A stretch of 64,000 bases of DNA from Virgibacillus ihumii (GCF_902726655.1 NZ_CACVAN010000001.1:248001-312000); one strand, 5' to 3'. Shown: positions 17,735 through 27,334, counted from the stretch's first letter. The notes: generated by a model from the letters alone, not told the origin. A program made the numbers and translations.

Positions 17735-17812
17735 CTGATCGGGAATCTCTTCAGTCGATCGGGAGGCCTCTCTACTCGATCGAGCACGACCATCACTAGA
17801 TCGAGCCACTAA
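17735..17812. repeat. Phased 20-21 bp repeat array, GATCG core (4 units)
   Basis: GATCG begins at 17737, 17757, 17778 and 17799 (spacing 20, 21, 21). Units are flanked by C/T-rich and ACT-containing linkers, and two have CTCGATCGAGC or its variant. The spacing equals that of the AAACGTGCGAA arrays at 7603 and 40336 although the core differs. It lies between the divergent bla and GntR genes, outside the bla promoter. Confidence 0.7.
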
Positions 17813-17923
17813 CCGCTGAATTCAAATGGCGCTTTATGTATATATTTTTATTATGAAATTGTCCTAAAACTTCCTGTTCACAACTATCTTTGCTATCCTT
17901 AAGGTATATAATCAAGAGAGGAT

Positions 17924-18655
17924 ATGTCACAGGTGAAACTAGATTATGAAATTTCTATACCATTACATGTGCAGCTAAAAAAAATAATAGAAAAAGAAGT
18001 TACAAGTGGAAAACTGACAGGACAAATTCCAAGCGAACGTGATTATATGGATTATTATAACGTGAGCAGAAGTACGGTCCGTGAAGCAATCAATTTGCTG
18101 GTACGCGAGGGTGTACTTGAAAAACGACATGGTAAAGGCACGTTTGTCAGACTTAAGCCTATCCACGATTGGCTCGGAAATTTAACCAGTACAACGGACA
18201 TAATTAAACAAATGGGGATGAAGCCGGGAGCAAAATTGATTACACACAAAAGACTGACCCCATCGGAATATGTTCAGCAAAAAACTGGTTTTCGCGAGGC
18301 GTATTTTATTAAGCGGCTACGGTATGCCGATTACCAGCCGATTGGTATTGAGTATCATTATTATCCGGTTGAGATTGGGTTGGAACTTATCACGTATGAT
18401 TTAAATGATGCCACGTTGTATGAAATTGAGCAAAATGAACTTGGGATTTGGTTTGCTGAAGCCAGTCAGACAATCGGAAGTGATTTTTTGTCGGAACCGG
18501 ATGCCTCGTCACTGCAGATTTCGCCTCAAACCAGTGTGCTCAGTGCCGAACGCATTATTAAAGGACAAAAGGGCGATATAATCGAACTGGAAAAAGGGTT
18601 CTACAGGAGTGATATGTTTAATTTTCAAATTAACATGTCGCGCAAATTCGGCTGA
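17924..18655 (+). CDS. GntR-family (HutC/UTRA) transcriptional regulator
   Basis: 243 residues. An N-terminal winged helix (SERDYMDYYNVSRSTVREAINLLVREGVLEKRHGKGTF region) is followed by a UTRA effector-binding domain (about 90-240). It lies just upstream of the taurine aminotransferase gene, in the same direction, and inverted repeats between them fit its operators. It is therefore the likely local regulator of taurine use; this is inferred. It is not the MocR-type TauR, since no aminotransferase domain is fused. The ATG at 17924 is three bases after AGAGAGG; the GTG at 17933 is an alternative start. Confidence 0.85.
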   Translation: MSQVKLDYEISIPLHVQLKKIIEKEVTSGKLTGQIPSERDYMDYYNVSRSTVREAINLLVREGVLEKRHGKGTFVRLKPIHDWLGNLTSTTDIIKQMGMKPGAKLITHKRLTPSEYVQQKTGFREAYFIKRLRYADYQPIGIEYHYYPVEIGLELITYDLNDATLYEIEQNELGIWFAEASQTIGSDFLSEPDASSLQISPQTSVLSAERIIKGQKGDIIELEKGFYRSDMFNFQINMSRKFG

Positions 18656-18707
18656 TTTAGACTTACTGCTCCCTTTGCTGTCAGGATGTGTAGTTACTTA
18701 TAAAAAT

Positions 18708-18719
18708 GTCTTATAAGAC
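18708..18719. promoter_or_regulatory. Palindrome upstream of the taurine operon
   Basis: GTCTTATAAGAC is a perfect 12-base palindrome 40 bases before the putative -35. GntR/HutC proteins bind short palindromes of similar form, so it may be an operator; not proven. Confidence 0.4.
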
Positions 18720-18757
18720 TTATTTATTTTTTGAAATGAGTGAATTGACAAAAAGTA

Positions 18758-18840
18758 TTGAATGCTGGCCGGGATGTGGCATATACTGGTTATAGATTGA
18801 ACAACTGGTACGGACGTCATGATGTCAATGACCAGTATAT
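18758..18840 (+). promoter_or_regulatory. Putative tpa promoter with a 10-bp inverted repeat
   Basis: -35 TTGAAT (18758-18763), 18-base spacer, -10 TATACT (18782-18787). The -10 lies inside ATATACTGGT (18781-18790), which is repeated in inverse as ACCAGTATAT at 18831-18840, 40 bases between arms. The arms could be a pair of half sites for the GntR or LysR protein, or could fold in the 5' leader. Confidence 0.45.
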
Positions 18841-18912
18841 CCGCAATCGCAGGCTGACTGGAAAGTGTTCAGTTATTGCCTAGTAAAAATCTGACAGAAA
18901 TGGGGGAGGAAA

Positions 18913-20268
18913 ATGAAGGCAAAGGTTGAGATGGAGCATACAGCTCCAGTTCAGACTTCGCATCTCTGGAATGCAATGCATAAGTATGATTCGGAGGCAA
19001 AGTCGCTGGTGGCTGTTTCCGGAGCGGGATCTTGGTTTACAGATGGGGATGGCAAACAATATCTTGACGGTGTTTCGGGTTTATGGTGTTTAAATCTGGG
19101 GTATGGCAGACAGGAAATAGTGGATGCGGCTGCAGACCAAATGAAGAAACTTTCTTACTTTCCTTTGACAATGAATCATCAGCCGGCAATACAATTGGCA
19201 AATAAGCTCAGCGAACTGCTCGGGGCGGATTACCAGACATTTTTTTCCAACAGTGGGTCGGAAGCAAATGAAACCGCATTCAAAATAGCCCGGCAGTACC
19301 ACATCCAAACCGGCAATCCAGGAAAATACAAGTTTATTTCACGATACAGAGCCTACCACGGGTCGACAATGGGAGCTTTAAGTGCAACGGCACAGGCAAA
19401 TCGCCGGTTTAAATATGATCCGGGAGCACCAGGGTTCCTGCATGTTGCCCCGCCATACAGTTACCGGTCATTATATTCCGGCTCTGTAGAGGAAAAAGAT
19501 TTACGGGCAGCTGATCAACTGGAGGAAATGATCAAGTGGGAAGGGGAAGAAACGGTGGCCGCTGTGATTATGGAGCCGTTCATTTCCGGCGGGGGAGTTA
19601 TTATTCCGTCCATGAAATATATCCAGCGCGTGGCGGAAATTTGCCGGAAATACAAGGTCCTTTTGATTATGGATGAAGTTGTATCCGGATTTGGCCGGAC
19701 AGGAAGAATGTTCGGGTTCAAGCATGCAGCTGGTGTGCAGCCGGATATCGTGACAATGGCAAAAGGGCTGACCAGCGGCTATCTCCCGCTAGGAGCAACC
19801 TCCGTCAAAGATGAAATTTATGAGGTGTTTAAGGAGGATGGGGAAGATAATCATCTCCGGCATGTATCGACATACGGCGGTCACCCTGCAGCATGTGCGG
19901 TTGCTCTGAAGAACATTGAAATCATTGAAAAAGAAGCCATCGTGAGCAGGGTGAATGACTTGGGCAACTCCAAGTTGATTGAATTACACGACCTGAAAAA
20001 CCATAACAATGTAGGTGAAATCAGGCAGGTTGGCTTTTTATTGGGTATGGAAATGGTTAAGGACAAAAATTCCAAAGAACCGATGGATGACGGGACATTG
20101 GATCAGATTACAGCGGAATGCAAACAGCGTGGATTAATTATAGGCAGGAACGGTCAAACAGTACCGGGCGGGAATAACATTCTGATTATTGCGCCGCCGC
20201 TTACGAGCTCAGAGGAAGATTTGGACTTTATTATCGACACAGTCAGTTCGGTCATTCACGGTATATAA
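18913..20268 (+). CDS. tpa: Taurine-pyruvate aminotransferase
   Basis: 451 residues, class III (omega) PLP aminotransferase. Visible motifs are SGSEANETAFK, YHGSTMGALSATAQ, the acidic MDEVVSGFGRTG, and the PLP lysine in TMAKGLTSGYLPLGA. Tpa moves the amino group of taurine to pyruvate, giving sulfoacetaldehyde and alanine. The function rests on context: the xsc gene, which uses sulfoacetaldehyde, is two genes downstream. Ribosome site GGGGGAGG is well placed. Other omega-aminotransferase substrates cannot be excluded from sequence alone. Confidence 0.87.
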   Translation: MKAKVEMEHTAPVQTSHLWNAMHKYDSEAKSLVAVSGAGSWFTDGDGKQYLDGVSGLWCLNLGYGRQEIVDAAADQMKKLSYFPLTMNHQPAIQLANKLSELLGADYQTFFSNSGSEANETAFKIARQYHIQTGNPGKYKFISRYRAYHGSTMGALSATAQANRRFKYDPGAPGFLHVAPPYSYRSLYSGSVEEKDLRAADQLEEMIKWEGEETVAAVIMEPFISGGGVIIPSMKYIQRVAEICRKYKVLLIMDEVVSGFGRTGRMFGFKHAAGVQPDIVTMAKGLTSGYLPLGATSVKDEIYEVFKEDGEDNHLRHVSTYGGHPAACAVALKNIEIIEKEAIVSRVNDLGNSKLIELHDLKNHNNVGEIRQVGFLLGMEMVKDKNSKEPMDDGTLDQITAECKQRGLIIGRNGQTVPGGNNILIIAPPLTSSEEDLDFIIDTVSSVIHGI

Positions 20269-20299
20269 ATGAAAGCCCATTGAGGCGGATAGGAAGGTT

Positions 20300-21244
20300 A
20301 TGTATGTGAATTATGAACGTTTAAAAACATTCATTGCAGTTGCTGAGAAAAACAGTTTTTCCGAAGCTGCGAAAATACTGTATGTGACCCAGCCGACGAT
20401 TACATCCCAGATCAAGGCGCTGGAAGATGAGTTAAATACAACGCTATTCGAGCGTACAACTAAAAAAGTGGAGATGACCCGCACTGCAGAAGTTTTATTA
20501 AAATACGCCAGGGAAATTGTCCGGATGAACGATTCTGCCCGAAAAGAAATCATGGAGATGGAGAATACAATCTACGGAGAATTGGCGATGGGCTGCAGTT
20601 TAACAATTGGTGAGTATGTTATGCCGGAATTTTTAAAAGAATTCAAGGAAATGTATCCGCTTATTCAAATACAGGTCGACATTTCCAATTCACGGCAGAC
20701 AGTTAACAGAATCAAGGATCAAGCTATTGATGTGGGTTTGATTGAGACACCAATAGAAGACGCAAATATTACGATCGAATCTTTTTTGGAAGATGAGCTG
20801 ATTCTGGTTGCCGCACCGGATTATTTTAACAGCATGATAGAGGTGATTACACTCGATCAAATAAAAGAGTCGCCGCTTATTTTCCGGGAAGAAGGTTCTG
20901 GAACAAGGTCAGTTGTCAATTATTATATGGAAAAAGCCGGACTCACATATAATGATTTAAATATTGCCATGACGCTTGGCAGCACGGAAGCTATTAAAGC
21001 AGCGGTCGAATCGGGTCTGGGTGTCTCATTTATTTCCTGGAATGCGATTAAAAAAGAGCAAAAGCTGGGGCTGTTAAAAGCGTACAAGATTACTGATATC
21101 AGACTGAAACGGAACTTTTATATCGCGTATCACAACAGACATGTTCTCAAATCCACTACAGAGCTCTTTTTGAAGTCGTTGAAAAGTATTGCTGGCAAGA
21201 ATGAAGATTATCGTTTGGTTCAGCTTTCAGAGGATGAAAGTTGA
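20300..21244 (+). CDS. LysR-family transcriptional regulator within the taurine operon
   Basis: 314 residues: N-terminal helix-turn-helix ([23 protein letters not shown] region), linker helix, and a periplasmic-binding-type effector domain from about residue 90 ([14 protein letters not shown] contains the usual effector-site region). It lies between tpa and xsc in the same direction with small gaps, so it is probably co-transcribed. Many LysR proteins of this type (CysB/CbbR-like) respond to sulfur or carbon metabolites; here sulfite or a sulfonate is a reasonable guess. Start ATG 20300 behind GGAAGG. Confidence 0.88.
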   Translation: MYVNYERLKTFIAVAEKNSFSEAAKILYVTQPTITSQIKALEDELNTTLFERTTKKVEMTRTAEVLLKYAREIVRMNDSARKEIMEMENTIYGELAMGCSLTIGEYVMPEFLKEFKEMYPLIQIQVDISNSRQTVNRIKDQAIDVGLIETPIEDANITIESFLEDELILVAAPDYFNSMIEVITLDQIKESPLIFREEGSGTRSVVNYYMEKAGLTYNDLNIAMTLGSTEAIKAAVESGLGVSFISWNAIKKEQKLGLLKAYKITDIRLKRNFYIAYHNRHVLKSTTELFLKSLKSIAGKNEDYRLVQLSEDES

Positions 21245-21272
21245 TGATAATTATAAAGAGGAGGAATCATTT

Positions 21273-23048
21273 ATGGCTAAGCAGACAGAAGAAGTGAAGC
21301 AGGGGTTAAAGCAAAAGCAGAAGATGACACCAAGTGAAGCAATCGTTGAAACATTGGTCGCGGAGGAAATCACACAGGTTTATGGTATCGTAGGTTCCGC
21401 CTTCATGGATATGCTGGATTTGTTTCCGACAGCCGGAATCCGCTTTATTCCGGTACGTCATGAACAAAGTGCCGGGCATATGGCAGATGCCTATGAACGT
21501 GTTTCCGGAAAGGCGGGGGTTATCGTCGGGCAAAATGGTCCGGGAATTACCAACATGGTGACGTCGGTTGCGGCTGCCAATCAGGCGCATAGCCCGATGG
21601 TCGTGATTTCACCTTCAGCCGGAACTGCATCGATTGGCTTGGATGGCTTTCAGGAGGCAAACCAGGTATCGATTTTTGAAGATATTACGAAAGAAACAGT
21701 CACGGTGACCAATGTGAACAGGGTAGCTGACAATTTACGGACGGCTTTCCGGATTGCCTATGCTGAACGCGGCCCGGTTTTGTTTGATATCCCGCGCGAT
21801 CTTTTCTATGGCGAAATGGAAGACTATATTCTAAAGCCCGACCAGTACCGTTCGGACAAACGAGGATACGGTGATCCGGGATCGATTGAAAAAGCTGTTA
21901 AATTACTGAAACATGCAAAAAACCCCGCAATCATTTCCGGTCGCGGCTCGGTTGACGCGAATGGAGTGGACTCCGTTGTTAAAATCGCCGAACATTTAAC
22001 TGCTCCCGCAGCGTGCGCGTATATGCACAATGATGCATTCCCGGCAGATCACCCGCTCGGTGTCGGTCCGATTGGGTATATGGGATCAAAGGCAGCCATG
22101 CATGCGTTGAAAGATGCAGATGTTGTGCTTGCGGTTGGAACACGGTTATCCCAGTTTGGAACGCTGCCAAGTTATGATATCGACTATTTTCCGAAGAACG
22201 CCAAAATTATTCAAGTTGATATTAACCCGCGGCAAATTGGCCGTACACACCCGATTGAAGTCGGGATAATTGGCGATGCCAAGGCTGCAAGTGATGAGAT
22301 TTACCGTCGGCTTGAGTCTGAAATGCCAACTGGCAGAAAGGATGAAGCGAAACTGCAGCAAGTCGGCAAGCTGAAAGAAGATTGGGAGAAGGAATTGGTC
22401 GATTTGGCGATGGAAGATGGTAACCCGATTAATCCTCGCCGTGCATTACTGGAAATGACCCGGGCACTGCCGGAAAATACCATTGTTTCGTCTGATATCG
22501 GTAATGTTTCATCCACCGCAAATGCTTATCTAAGATTCACTCAAACCCGTAGACATATTGCGGCACTGACATTTGGCAATACCGGCTTTGCCTATCCTGC
22601 AGCACTTGGTGCCCAGCTTGCGGAACCGGATGCACCTGTCTTTGCTATCATCGGTGATGGTGCATGGGGGATGAGTCTGCATGAAGTCAGCACTGCGGTG
22701 GAACAGAATATCCCGGTAGTCGCATGTGTATTCAATAACCGCTCGTGGGCCGCGGAAAAGAAAAATCAGGTTGACTATTATGATGACCGATATGTCGGTT
22801 CCAACATCAGCGCGCCTGAGTTTGCCGAGGTGGCCAAATCGATGGGTGCGCTTGGTTATACCATAGAAAAGCCTGAAGAGATTGCCCCGGTGATTGAGGA
22901 AGTGTTGAAAAAACGTAAACCAGCTGTATTAAATATTTATGTTGACGGTACACAGCTGGCGCCGCCATTCCGTAAAGATGCACTGAAGATGCCGACACGC
23001 TTTCTGAGCAAATACAAGCATCTTGATTACAGTTCGTGGGGTAAGTAA
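21273..23048 (+). CDS. xsc: Sulfoacetaldehyde acetyltransferase
   Basis: 591 residues, thiamine-diphosphate enzyme of the acetolactate-synthase superfamily. It has an N-terminal pyrimidine-binding domain with the catalytic Glu in [14 protein letters not shown], a central domain, and a C-terminal cofactor motif GDGAWGMS...FNN. The [13 protein letters not shown] and [13 protein letters not shown] segments are characteristic of Xsc. It converts sulfoacetaldehyde plus phosphate to acetyl phosphate and sulfite. Start ATG 21273 follows AAAGAGGAGGAA; a longer frame upstream overlaps the LysR gene and has no ribosome site. No sulfite exporter or Pta is encoded nearby. Confidence 0.93.
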   Translation: MAKQTEEVKQGLKQKQKMTPSEAIVETLVAEEITQVYGIVGSAFMDMLDLFPTAGIRFIPVRHEQSAGHMADAYERVSGKAGVIVGQNGPGITNMVTSVAAANQAHSPMVVISPSAGTASIGLDGFQEANQVSIFEDITKETVTVTNVNRVADNLRTAFRIAYAERGPVLFDIPRDLFYGEMEDYILKPDQYRSDKRGYGDPGSIEKAVKLLKHAKNPAIISGRGSVDANGVDSVVKIAEHLTAPAACAYMHNDAFPADHPLGVGPIGYMGSKAAMHALKDADVVLAVGTRLSQFGTLPSYDIDYFPKNAKIIQVDINPRQIGRTHPIEVGIIGDAKAASDEIYRRLESEMPTGRKDEAKLQQVGKLKEDWEKELVDLAMEDGNPINPRRALLEMTRALPENTIVSSDIGNVSSTANAYLRFTQTRRHIAALTFGNTGFAYPAALGAQLAEPDAPVFAIIGDGAWGMSLHEVSTAVEQNIPVVACVFNNRSWAAEKKNQVDYYDDRYVGSNISAPEFAEVAKSMGALGYTIEKPEEIAPVIEEVLKKRKPAVLNIYVDGTQLAPPFRKDALKMPTRFLSKYKHLDYSSWGK

Positions 23049-23059
23049 TCAGTTTATAA

Positions 23060-23091
23060 ACTCTCTGTCTATGTTGGGCAGAGAGTTTTTT
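23060..23091 (+). terminator. Intrinsic terminator after xsc
   Basis: Stem CTCTCTG/CAGAGAG (23061-23067/23079-23085), extended by A-T pairs, followed by T6. It separates xsc from the permease gene. Confidence 0.85.
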
Positions 23092-23320
23092 CAGGAATTT
23101 GTCTATAAAACTTTTAAATAAGTGTCATTTTTTGTTTCTATTATTAAAAGTTAAATGAATTATTGGAAGTTTATACGTGCAGATATACGATTAATGAAAA
23201 GTGAAGATGATTAATGTAAGCGATGTCATATGGATGGGAGGTGGAAATTAAAAATATAGGGTATTTTGAAGGGGATCGGATTGTGATTTTCATATTACTA
23301 AAATGGAGGGTGTTTATATT

Positions 23321-24790
23321 ATGAAAGAAAGAGAGCAATTGGCAAAGACATTAAAACCGCAATGGGTCTGGGCAATTGCATTAGGATCAGCGATTGGCTG
23401 GGGTGCTTTTGTACAACCTTCTGTATGGATGGGGGGATCCGGACCGCTTGGTGCGATCATCGGATTCAGTATTGGTGCAGCGTTAATGATGATTATTGCC
23501 GTCAGCTATGGTTTTCTTATTGAAAATTTCCCAGTTTCTGGTGGTGAGTTTGCCTATGCATTTATTGGTTTTGGGCGAAATCATGCATATATAGCAGGGT
23601 GGTTCCTGGTATTAGGCTATACATGTATTGTTGCTTTAAATGCTTCTGCTTTGGCTCTAGTACTTAAATATATTTTTCCCGCTGTTGCGGAACAAGGATT
23701 CATGTACAATGTGGCTGGCTGGGATGTTTATTTTGTTGAAGTTGTCATTGCTAGCGTTGCATTAATTGTCTTTGCTTATATGAATATGCGCGGGGCAAAT
23801 CTATCAGGAAAAATACAATTTATATTCGTTATTTTTATGATTATAGGTGTTCTCTTTTTATTTGTGGGAGCGATCCTGCACCCAGACACCTCTTTTAGTA
23901 ATTTGCAGCCGCTGTATAATCCGGATATCTCTTCCTGGTCAAGTATTATTCTGATTGTGGCCATAGCACCATGGGCATTTGTCGGGTTTGACAATGTTCC
24001 GCAAGCCGCGGAGGAATTTAACTTTTCTCCGAAAAAAGGGTTTATGCTGATTATTTTCTCACTGATCTGTGCTGGTCTTATTTATGTGCTGATGATTACT
24101 GCTACAGCGTTGGCAATGCCATGGCAGGAACTTGTTGATAGCCAGCCGAAATGGGGAACGGGTGATGCCATGTCCGGGCTTTTCGGAAACTGGGGCATTC
24201 TAATCCTGGCAATTGCACTCTGTATGGGCGTATTTACAGGGCTAAACGGATTTTTTGTATCAAGCAGTCGTTTATTGTTTGCAATGGGCCGCGCGAAAAT
24301 TATACCAAGCGTTTTTGGGAAGCTGCACTCGCAATATAAAACACCATATGCAGGTATTGTATTTACATGTGTGGTGTGTTTAATAACGCCTTGGTTTGGC
24401 CGCCAGGTTCTTACTTGGGTTGTTAACATGTCTTCTGTTGGCGTAACAATTGCCTATATTTATACGTGTGTTGTTGCCTATAAATTGTTCAAATGGTCGC
24501 GTGAATCATACAATCCGATCCAGGGTTTTTCAGCTGTTACCGCACCATTTAAAAAAGCTTTCAGCATGGTAGGGGCACTAACTGGAGCTGTATTCCTGGG
24601 ACTCCTGCTTATTCCATCGTCACCAGCATTTATGGGAGTGCCTTCGTTGATCGCATTGTTTATCTGGATTGCTCTTGGAGTCGTTTTCTATTTAATTAAG
24701 GGACCGGAATTCAGGAAAATTCCTAAAGATGAGCTGGAATATTTGATTTTGGGAGCCAGGCAGGGTGATGAAGCAGAGAAGAGCGGGTGA
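23321..24790 (+). CDS. APC-superfamily amino acid permease (candidate taurine permease)
   Basis: 489 residues with about 12 membrane helices. The first helix has GSAIGWGAFVQP, the unwound glycine-rich substrate region of APC transporters. It lies downstream of xsc but after a terminator and 270 bases, so it has its own transcription. Because the gene follows tpa-xsc, uptake of taurine or export/import of alanine is plausible; the substrate is not visible. ATG 23321 lies 10 bases after GGAGGG; an ATG at 23303 overlaps that site. Confidence 0.82.
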   Translation: MKEREQLAKTLKPQWVWAIALGSAIGWGAFVQPSVWMGGSGPLGAIIGFSIGAALMMIIAVSYGFLIENFPVSGGEFAYAFIGFGRNHAYIAGWFLVLGYTCIVALNASALALVLKYIFPAVAEQGFMYNVAGWDVYFVEVVIASVALIVFAYMNMRGANLSGKIQFIFVIFMIIGVLFLFVGAILHPDTSFSNLQPLYNPDISSWSSIILIVAIAPWAFVGFDNVPQAAEEFNFSPKKGFMLIIFSLICAGLIYVLMITATALAMPWQELVDSQPKWGTGDAMSGLFGNWGILILAIALCMGVFTGLNGFFVSSSRLLFAMGRAKIIPSVFGKLHSQYKTPYAGIVFTCVVCLITPWFGRQVLTWVVNMSSVGVTIAYIYTCVVAYKLFKWSRESYNPIQGFSAVTAPFKKAFSMVGALTGAVFLGLLLIPSSPAFMGVPSLIALFIWIALGVVFYLIKGPEFRKIPKDELEYLILGARQGDEAEKSG

Positions 24791-24813
24791 ATTTTTCACT
24801 ACCTAAATTGTAT

Positions 24814-24862
24814 GTGGCAGTTGGTGCTTAAAGGGCATCAACTGTCGCTTTTTCTATTGTAC
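24814..24862 (+). terminator. Terminator after the APC permease gene
   Basis: 16-bp stem with G-U pairs (GTGGCAGTTGGTGCTT against GGGCATCAACTGTCGC) and a short loop, followed by TTTTTC. Confidence 0.75.
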
Positions 24863-24937
24863 TTGTTGGATGGTAACGATTAAAATTTGTTGTCCAGGGA
24901 AAAAATTAATACAACTAAGGGAAAGAGGAGGGGTATA

Positions 24938-25609
24938 ATGACGGTTCATCAAAAGCGGATCGCTTTATTGACCTGGGTGCTTATATCAGCGTTATTATTT
25001 GTAATGATTGCAGTTAATTTTAAGGAAACAATGCTGTTGAACTTTGGTGAGTGGGTACAATCTTATTTGTACAATTTTCTAGGGTCATTTGGCGATTTCG
25101 TTTTTGTAGTGATTACATATATCGGTTCAGCATATGTGTCCTTTCCAATTATGGGGATTCTCATCTGCGTCTTTTTATTTCAAAAAAGATATTGGACCAT
25201 GCTGTTGCTGGTGTTTAATCTTATTGGTGTGCGGCAGTTGAATTGGCTGCTGAAAACGATATTCGAGAGACCCCGACCAGAGTTAGAACACCTTGTGCAA
25301 GTCAGTTCAGAAAGTTTTCCAAGTGGACATTCCATGAATTCAATAGCATTTTTCGGTTTTCTGGCATATTTGCTGTACCTGAAATTAAAAGCATCCGGGA
25401 AGCCTTTTCGCTGGGTTTGGACGAGTGCTGTTGTTTTAATTGCATTTATCAGTCTTAGCCGCGTCTATTTAGGTGTTCACTACCCATTGGATGTCATCGG
25501 CGGGATTCTGGCTGGGGGAGCTTGGCTGTTACTCAGTATTTTTCTTTATACGTACGTTCCGAAAAAAGAACATTTTAATCGAAGGGAGCGCGGTGGGCAA
25601 AAGTCGTAA
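24938..25609 (+). CDS. PAP2-family membrane phosphatase
   Basis: 223 residues, about five or six membrane helices. The three-part PAP2 site is complete: KTIFERPRPE, PSGHS (catalytic His region) and SRVYLGVHYPLDV. Such enzymes remove phosphate from undecaprenyl diphosphate or phosphatidylglycerophosphate at the membrane. Which lipid is used cannot be told. Start ATG 24938 has GAGGAGGGG upstream. It is a single gene unrelated to its neighbours. Confidence 0.88.
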   Translation: MTVHQKRIALLTWVLISALLFVMIAVNFKETMLLNFGEWVQSYLYNFLGSFGDFVFVVITYIGSAYVSFPIMGILICVFLFQKRYWTMLLLVFNLIGVRQLNWLLKTIFERPRPELEHLVQVSSESFPSGHSMNSIAFFGFLAYLLYLKLKASGKPFRWVWTSAVVLIAFISLSRVYLGVHYPLDVIGGILAGGAWLLLSIFLYTYVPKKEHFNRRERGGQKS

Positions 25610-25682
25610 AAAGATGGACTTAGTAATGTTATCTTAAGAACCAGTTAATTCGGATGCTGATGCAGGGGCGCTTCCTTCTGAT

Positions 25683-25792
25683 GGATGTTTATTAAAATGG
25701 CCTGTTGTTATAGAGTACTGTAAAAATTATGAGAGTCAACTTTATTGTTGGTGATTTTTTTGGAGCAATAAACATCCAACAATAAAGATGAC
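25683..25792. repeat. Two nested, competing inverted repeats in a gene-free stretch
   Basis: The 296 bases between the PAP2 gene and xylR hold no gene. They contain a 17-bp inverted repeat with one mismatch (25735-25751 and 25776-25792, arms about GTCAACTTTATTGTTGG). A second pair, GGATGTTTATT (25683) and AATAAACATCC (25767), overlaps the right arm, so the two pairings exclude each other in a transcript. No T-run follows. Purpose unknown; may be a mobile-element scar. Confidence 0.5.
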
Positions 25793-25905
25793 CTTATATA
25801 AAGAAATATCGTTAAAATAAAGATACCAGATAAAATTCCATTTTTTGATTTTGTCTGTTTCAAATATTGTTTATGGAAATGTAACGGAGTATAACTGATT
25901 TATAT

Positions 25906-27105
25906 TTACACCCCAGATACCTTTTTTTCTACATCCACATTCAAAAATTTTTCTGAAGATATAGCCGCGACTCCAAGCGCAGTTGAATGTGTATTTTGTT
26001 CTGAGAAGTGAAGATTAATATTATCATGCTGATACCATAGTGTGTGTGTTTTCATGCGTTGTCCTAACGTATCCTTCAGCCACCTCTCTGAGGCGGCAAT
26101 TCGATTTCCAATTATTATTTGATCAGGATTAAAGATATTTATAATATTGTTTACACCAATACCTAAATAATCGCCTATTTGCCCGAATAATCGTATGGCT
26201 TCAGGATGATTGTCTTCAGCCAGTTTGTTCAGATCTTCAAGTGTAAGTTCATTACCCACAGTTGCAGCAAGATCTGAGTGTTTTGCTGCGTTCAGCAGAG
26301 CCTGTTCTGAAGCATACAATTCCCAGCATCCTTCGTTACCGCACCGGCATTTGAGGCCATTTGTCTGAATTGTCATATGTCCTAATTCGCCTGAAAAACC
26401 TTTACTCCCTTTATATAATTTTCCATTTAGGATAAGACCAACCCCAATACCAATGCCAGCACTTATATAGATGATATTATCGAAGTTTTTTCCTGCTCCA
26501 AATTTCTTCTCACCATAAGCGCCGGCATTTGCTTCGTTTTCGATAGTTACTGGAACATCATATTTTTTTTCCATTACTGTTTTTAAGTCAACATTTTTCC
26601 ATTCCAGATTTGGTGCCAGAAGGACTTCACCACTAGTACTTACAGTTCCGGGAACACCGATCCCAATTCCAATAATTCCATACGGGCTTTTAGGGGCAGA
26701 GAAGGTCAGAAAGTCAATAACTTCAAATAATCTCTCTTCAATTTCTTCATACGTTAATTCATTATGATTTAGCATTTTTTCGCAGCAAATGTTTCCTTGA
26801 AGATCAGTTAACGTTCCAAGCAGGTAATTGACTCCCAGATCAATTCCTATCGAAAATCCGGCTACTTCATTAAAGTGAAGCATCACAGGTCTTCGTCCGC
26901 CACTTGATTGCCCTGGCCCTGACTCACTGATCAGCTGTTCCTCAAGCAATTCACTTACTAAGGAAGATACTGTTCCTTTGTTTAATCCAGTATAGTGAGC
27001 TATATTTGCGCGGGAAATGGGGGAGTGGGCCTTAATTGTATGAAGTACTAAGGATTTGTTTCCTTTTTTAACAACGAATTGATTCCATGTTTGATTTAAT
27101 CCCAT
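25906..27105 (-). CDS. xylR: Xylose repressor XylR (ROK family)
   Basis: 399 residues. An N-terminal winged helix (ISRANIAHYTGLNKGTVSSLV) is joined to a ROK sugar-kinase-like domain with GIDLG (phosphate loop) and the ROK zinc signature C-x-C-x4-C in CRCGNEGCWE. XylR binds xyl operators and leaves them on xylose binding. It is divergent from the xylose regulon, and four boxes of one sequence type are found at 27173, 27240, 28755 and 33129. The start is ATG 27105 behind AAAGGAT; a GTG eight codons upstream is an alternative. A box overlaps its own promoter, so it is probably autoregulated. Confidence 0.92.
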   Translation of the reverse strand: MGLNQTWNQFVVKKGNKSLVLHTIKAHSPISRANIAHYTGLNKGTVSSLVSELLEEQLISESGPGQSSGGRRPVMLHFNEVAGFSIGIDLGVNYLLGTLTDLQGNICCEKMLNHNELTYEEIEERLFEVIDFLTFSAPKSPYGIIGIGIGVPGTVSTSGEVLLAPNLEWKNVDLKTVMEKKYDVPVTIENEANAGAYGEKKFGAGKNFDNIIYISAGIGIGVGLILNGKLYKGSKGFSGELGHMTIQTNGLKCRCGNEGCWELYASEQALLNAAKHSDLAATVGNELTLEDLNKLAEDNHPEAIRLFGQIGDYLGIGVNNIINIFNPDQIIIGNRIAASERWLKDTLGQRMKTHTLWYQHDNINLHFSEQNTHSTALGVAAISSEKFLNVDVEKKVSGV

Positions 27106-27172
27106 AATATCCTTTTCTCCTTTTTCCACCGAATAAACTATTCTATAAAAGCGTTTATTTTTCTATTATTAT

Positions 27173-27202
27173 AACTTATTCGCCATAGTAAACAAACGGG
27201 TT
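27173..27202 (-). promoter_or_regulatory. XylR-box-like operator at the xylR promoter
   Basis: AACTTATTCGCCATAGTAAA plus CAAACGGGTT: the weakest of four related boxes, shortened by one base. On the minus strand it overlaps a promoter with -35 TTGTTT and -10 TATAAT (16-base spacer) for xylR. Confidence 0.55.
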
Positions 27203-27239
27203 CAATTTTATTATTATAGAATAATTAATTTCTATTATA

Positions 27240-27284
27240 AACTTTGTTCATCCGGTAGACAAACGATGATTTATTTGCTATTCT
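27240..27284 (+). promoter_or_regulatory. XylR operator and promoter of the xylo-sugar ABC genes
   Basis: Operator AACTTTGTTCATCC at 27240 continuing through TAGACAAACGATG. The right half supplies the -35 TAGACA (27256-27261), followed by a 17-base spacer and -10 TATTCT (27279-27284). Same design as at 28755 and 33129: XylR bound here would cover the -35. Confidence 0.8.
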
Positions 27285-27299
27285 ATAAGCGTGGATTCT

Positions 27300-27313
27300 A
27301 GTAAGCGTTTTCA
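27300..27313 (+). promoter_or_regulatory. cre-like site (CcpA) before the binding-protein gene
   Basis: AGTAAGCGTTTTCA fits the catabolite-response consensus TGnAAnCGnWnnCA except for the first base. It lies just downstream of the -10, so CcpA would block elongation or initiation. Confidence 0.6.
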
Positions 27314-27334
27314 ATAAAAAGGGGGAGAAGCATA

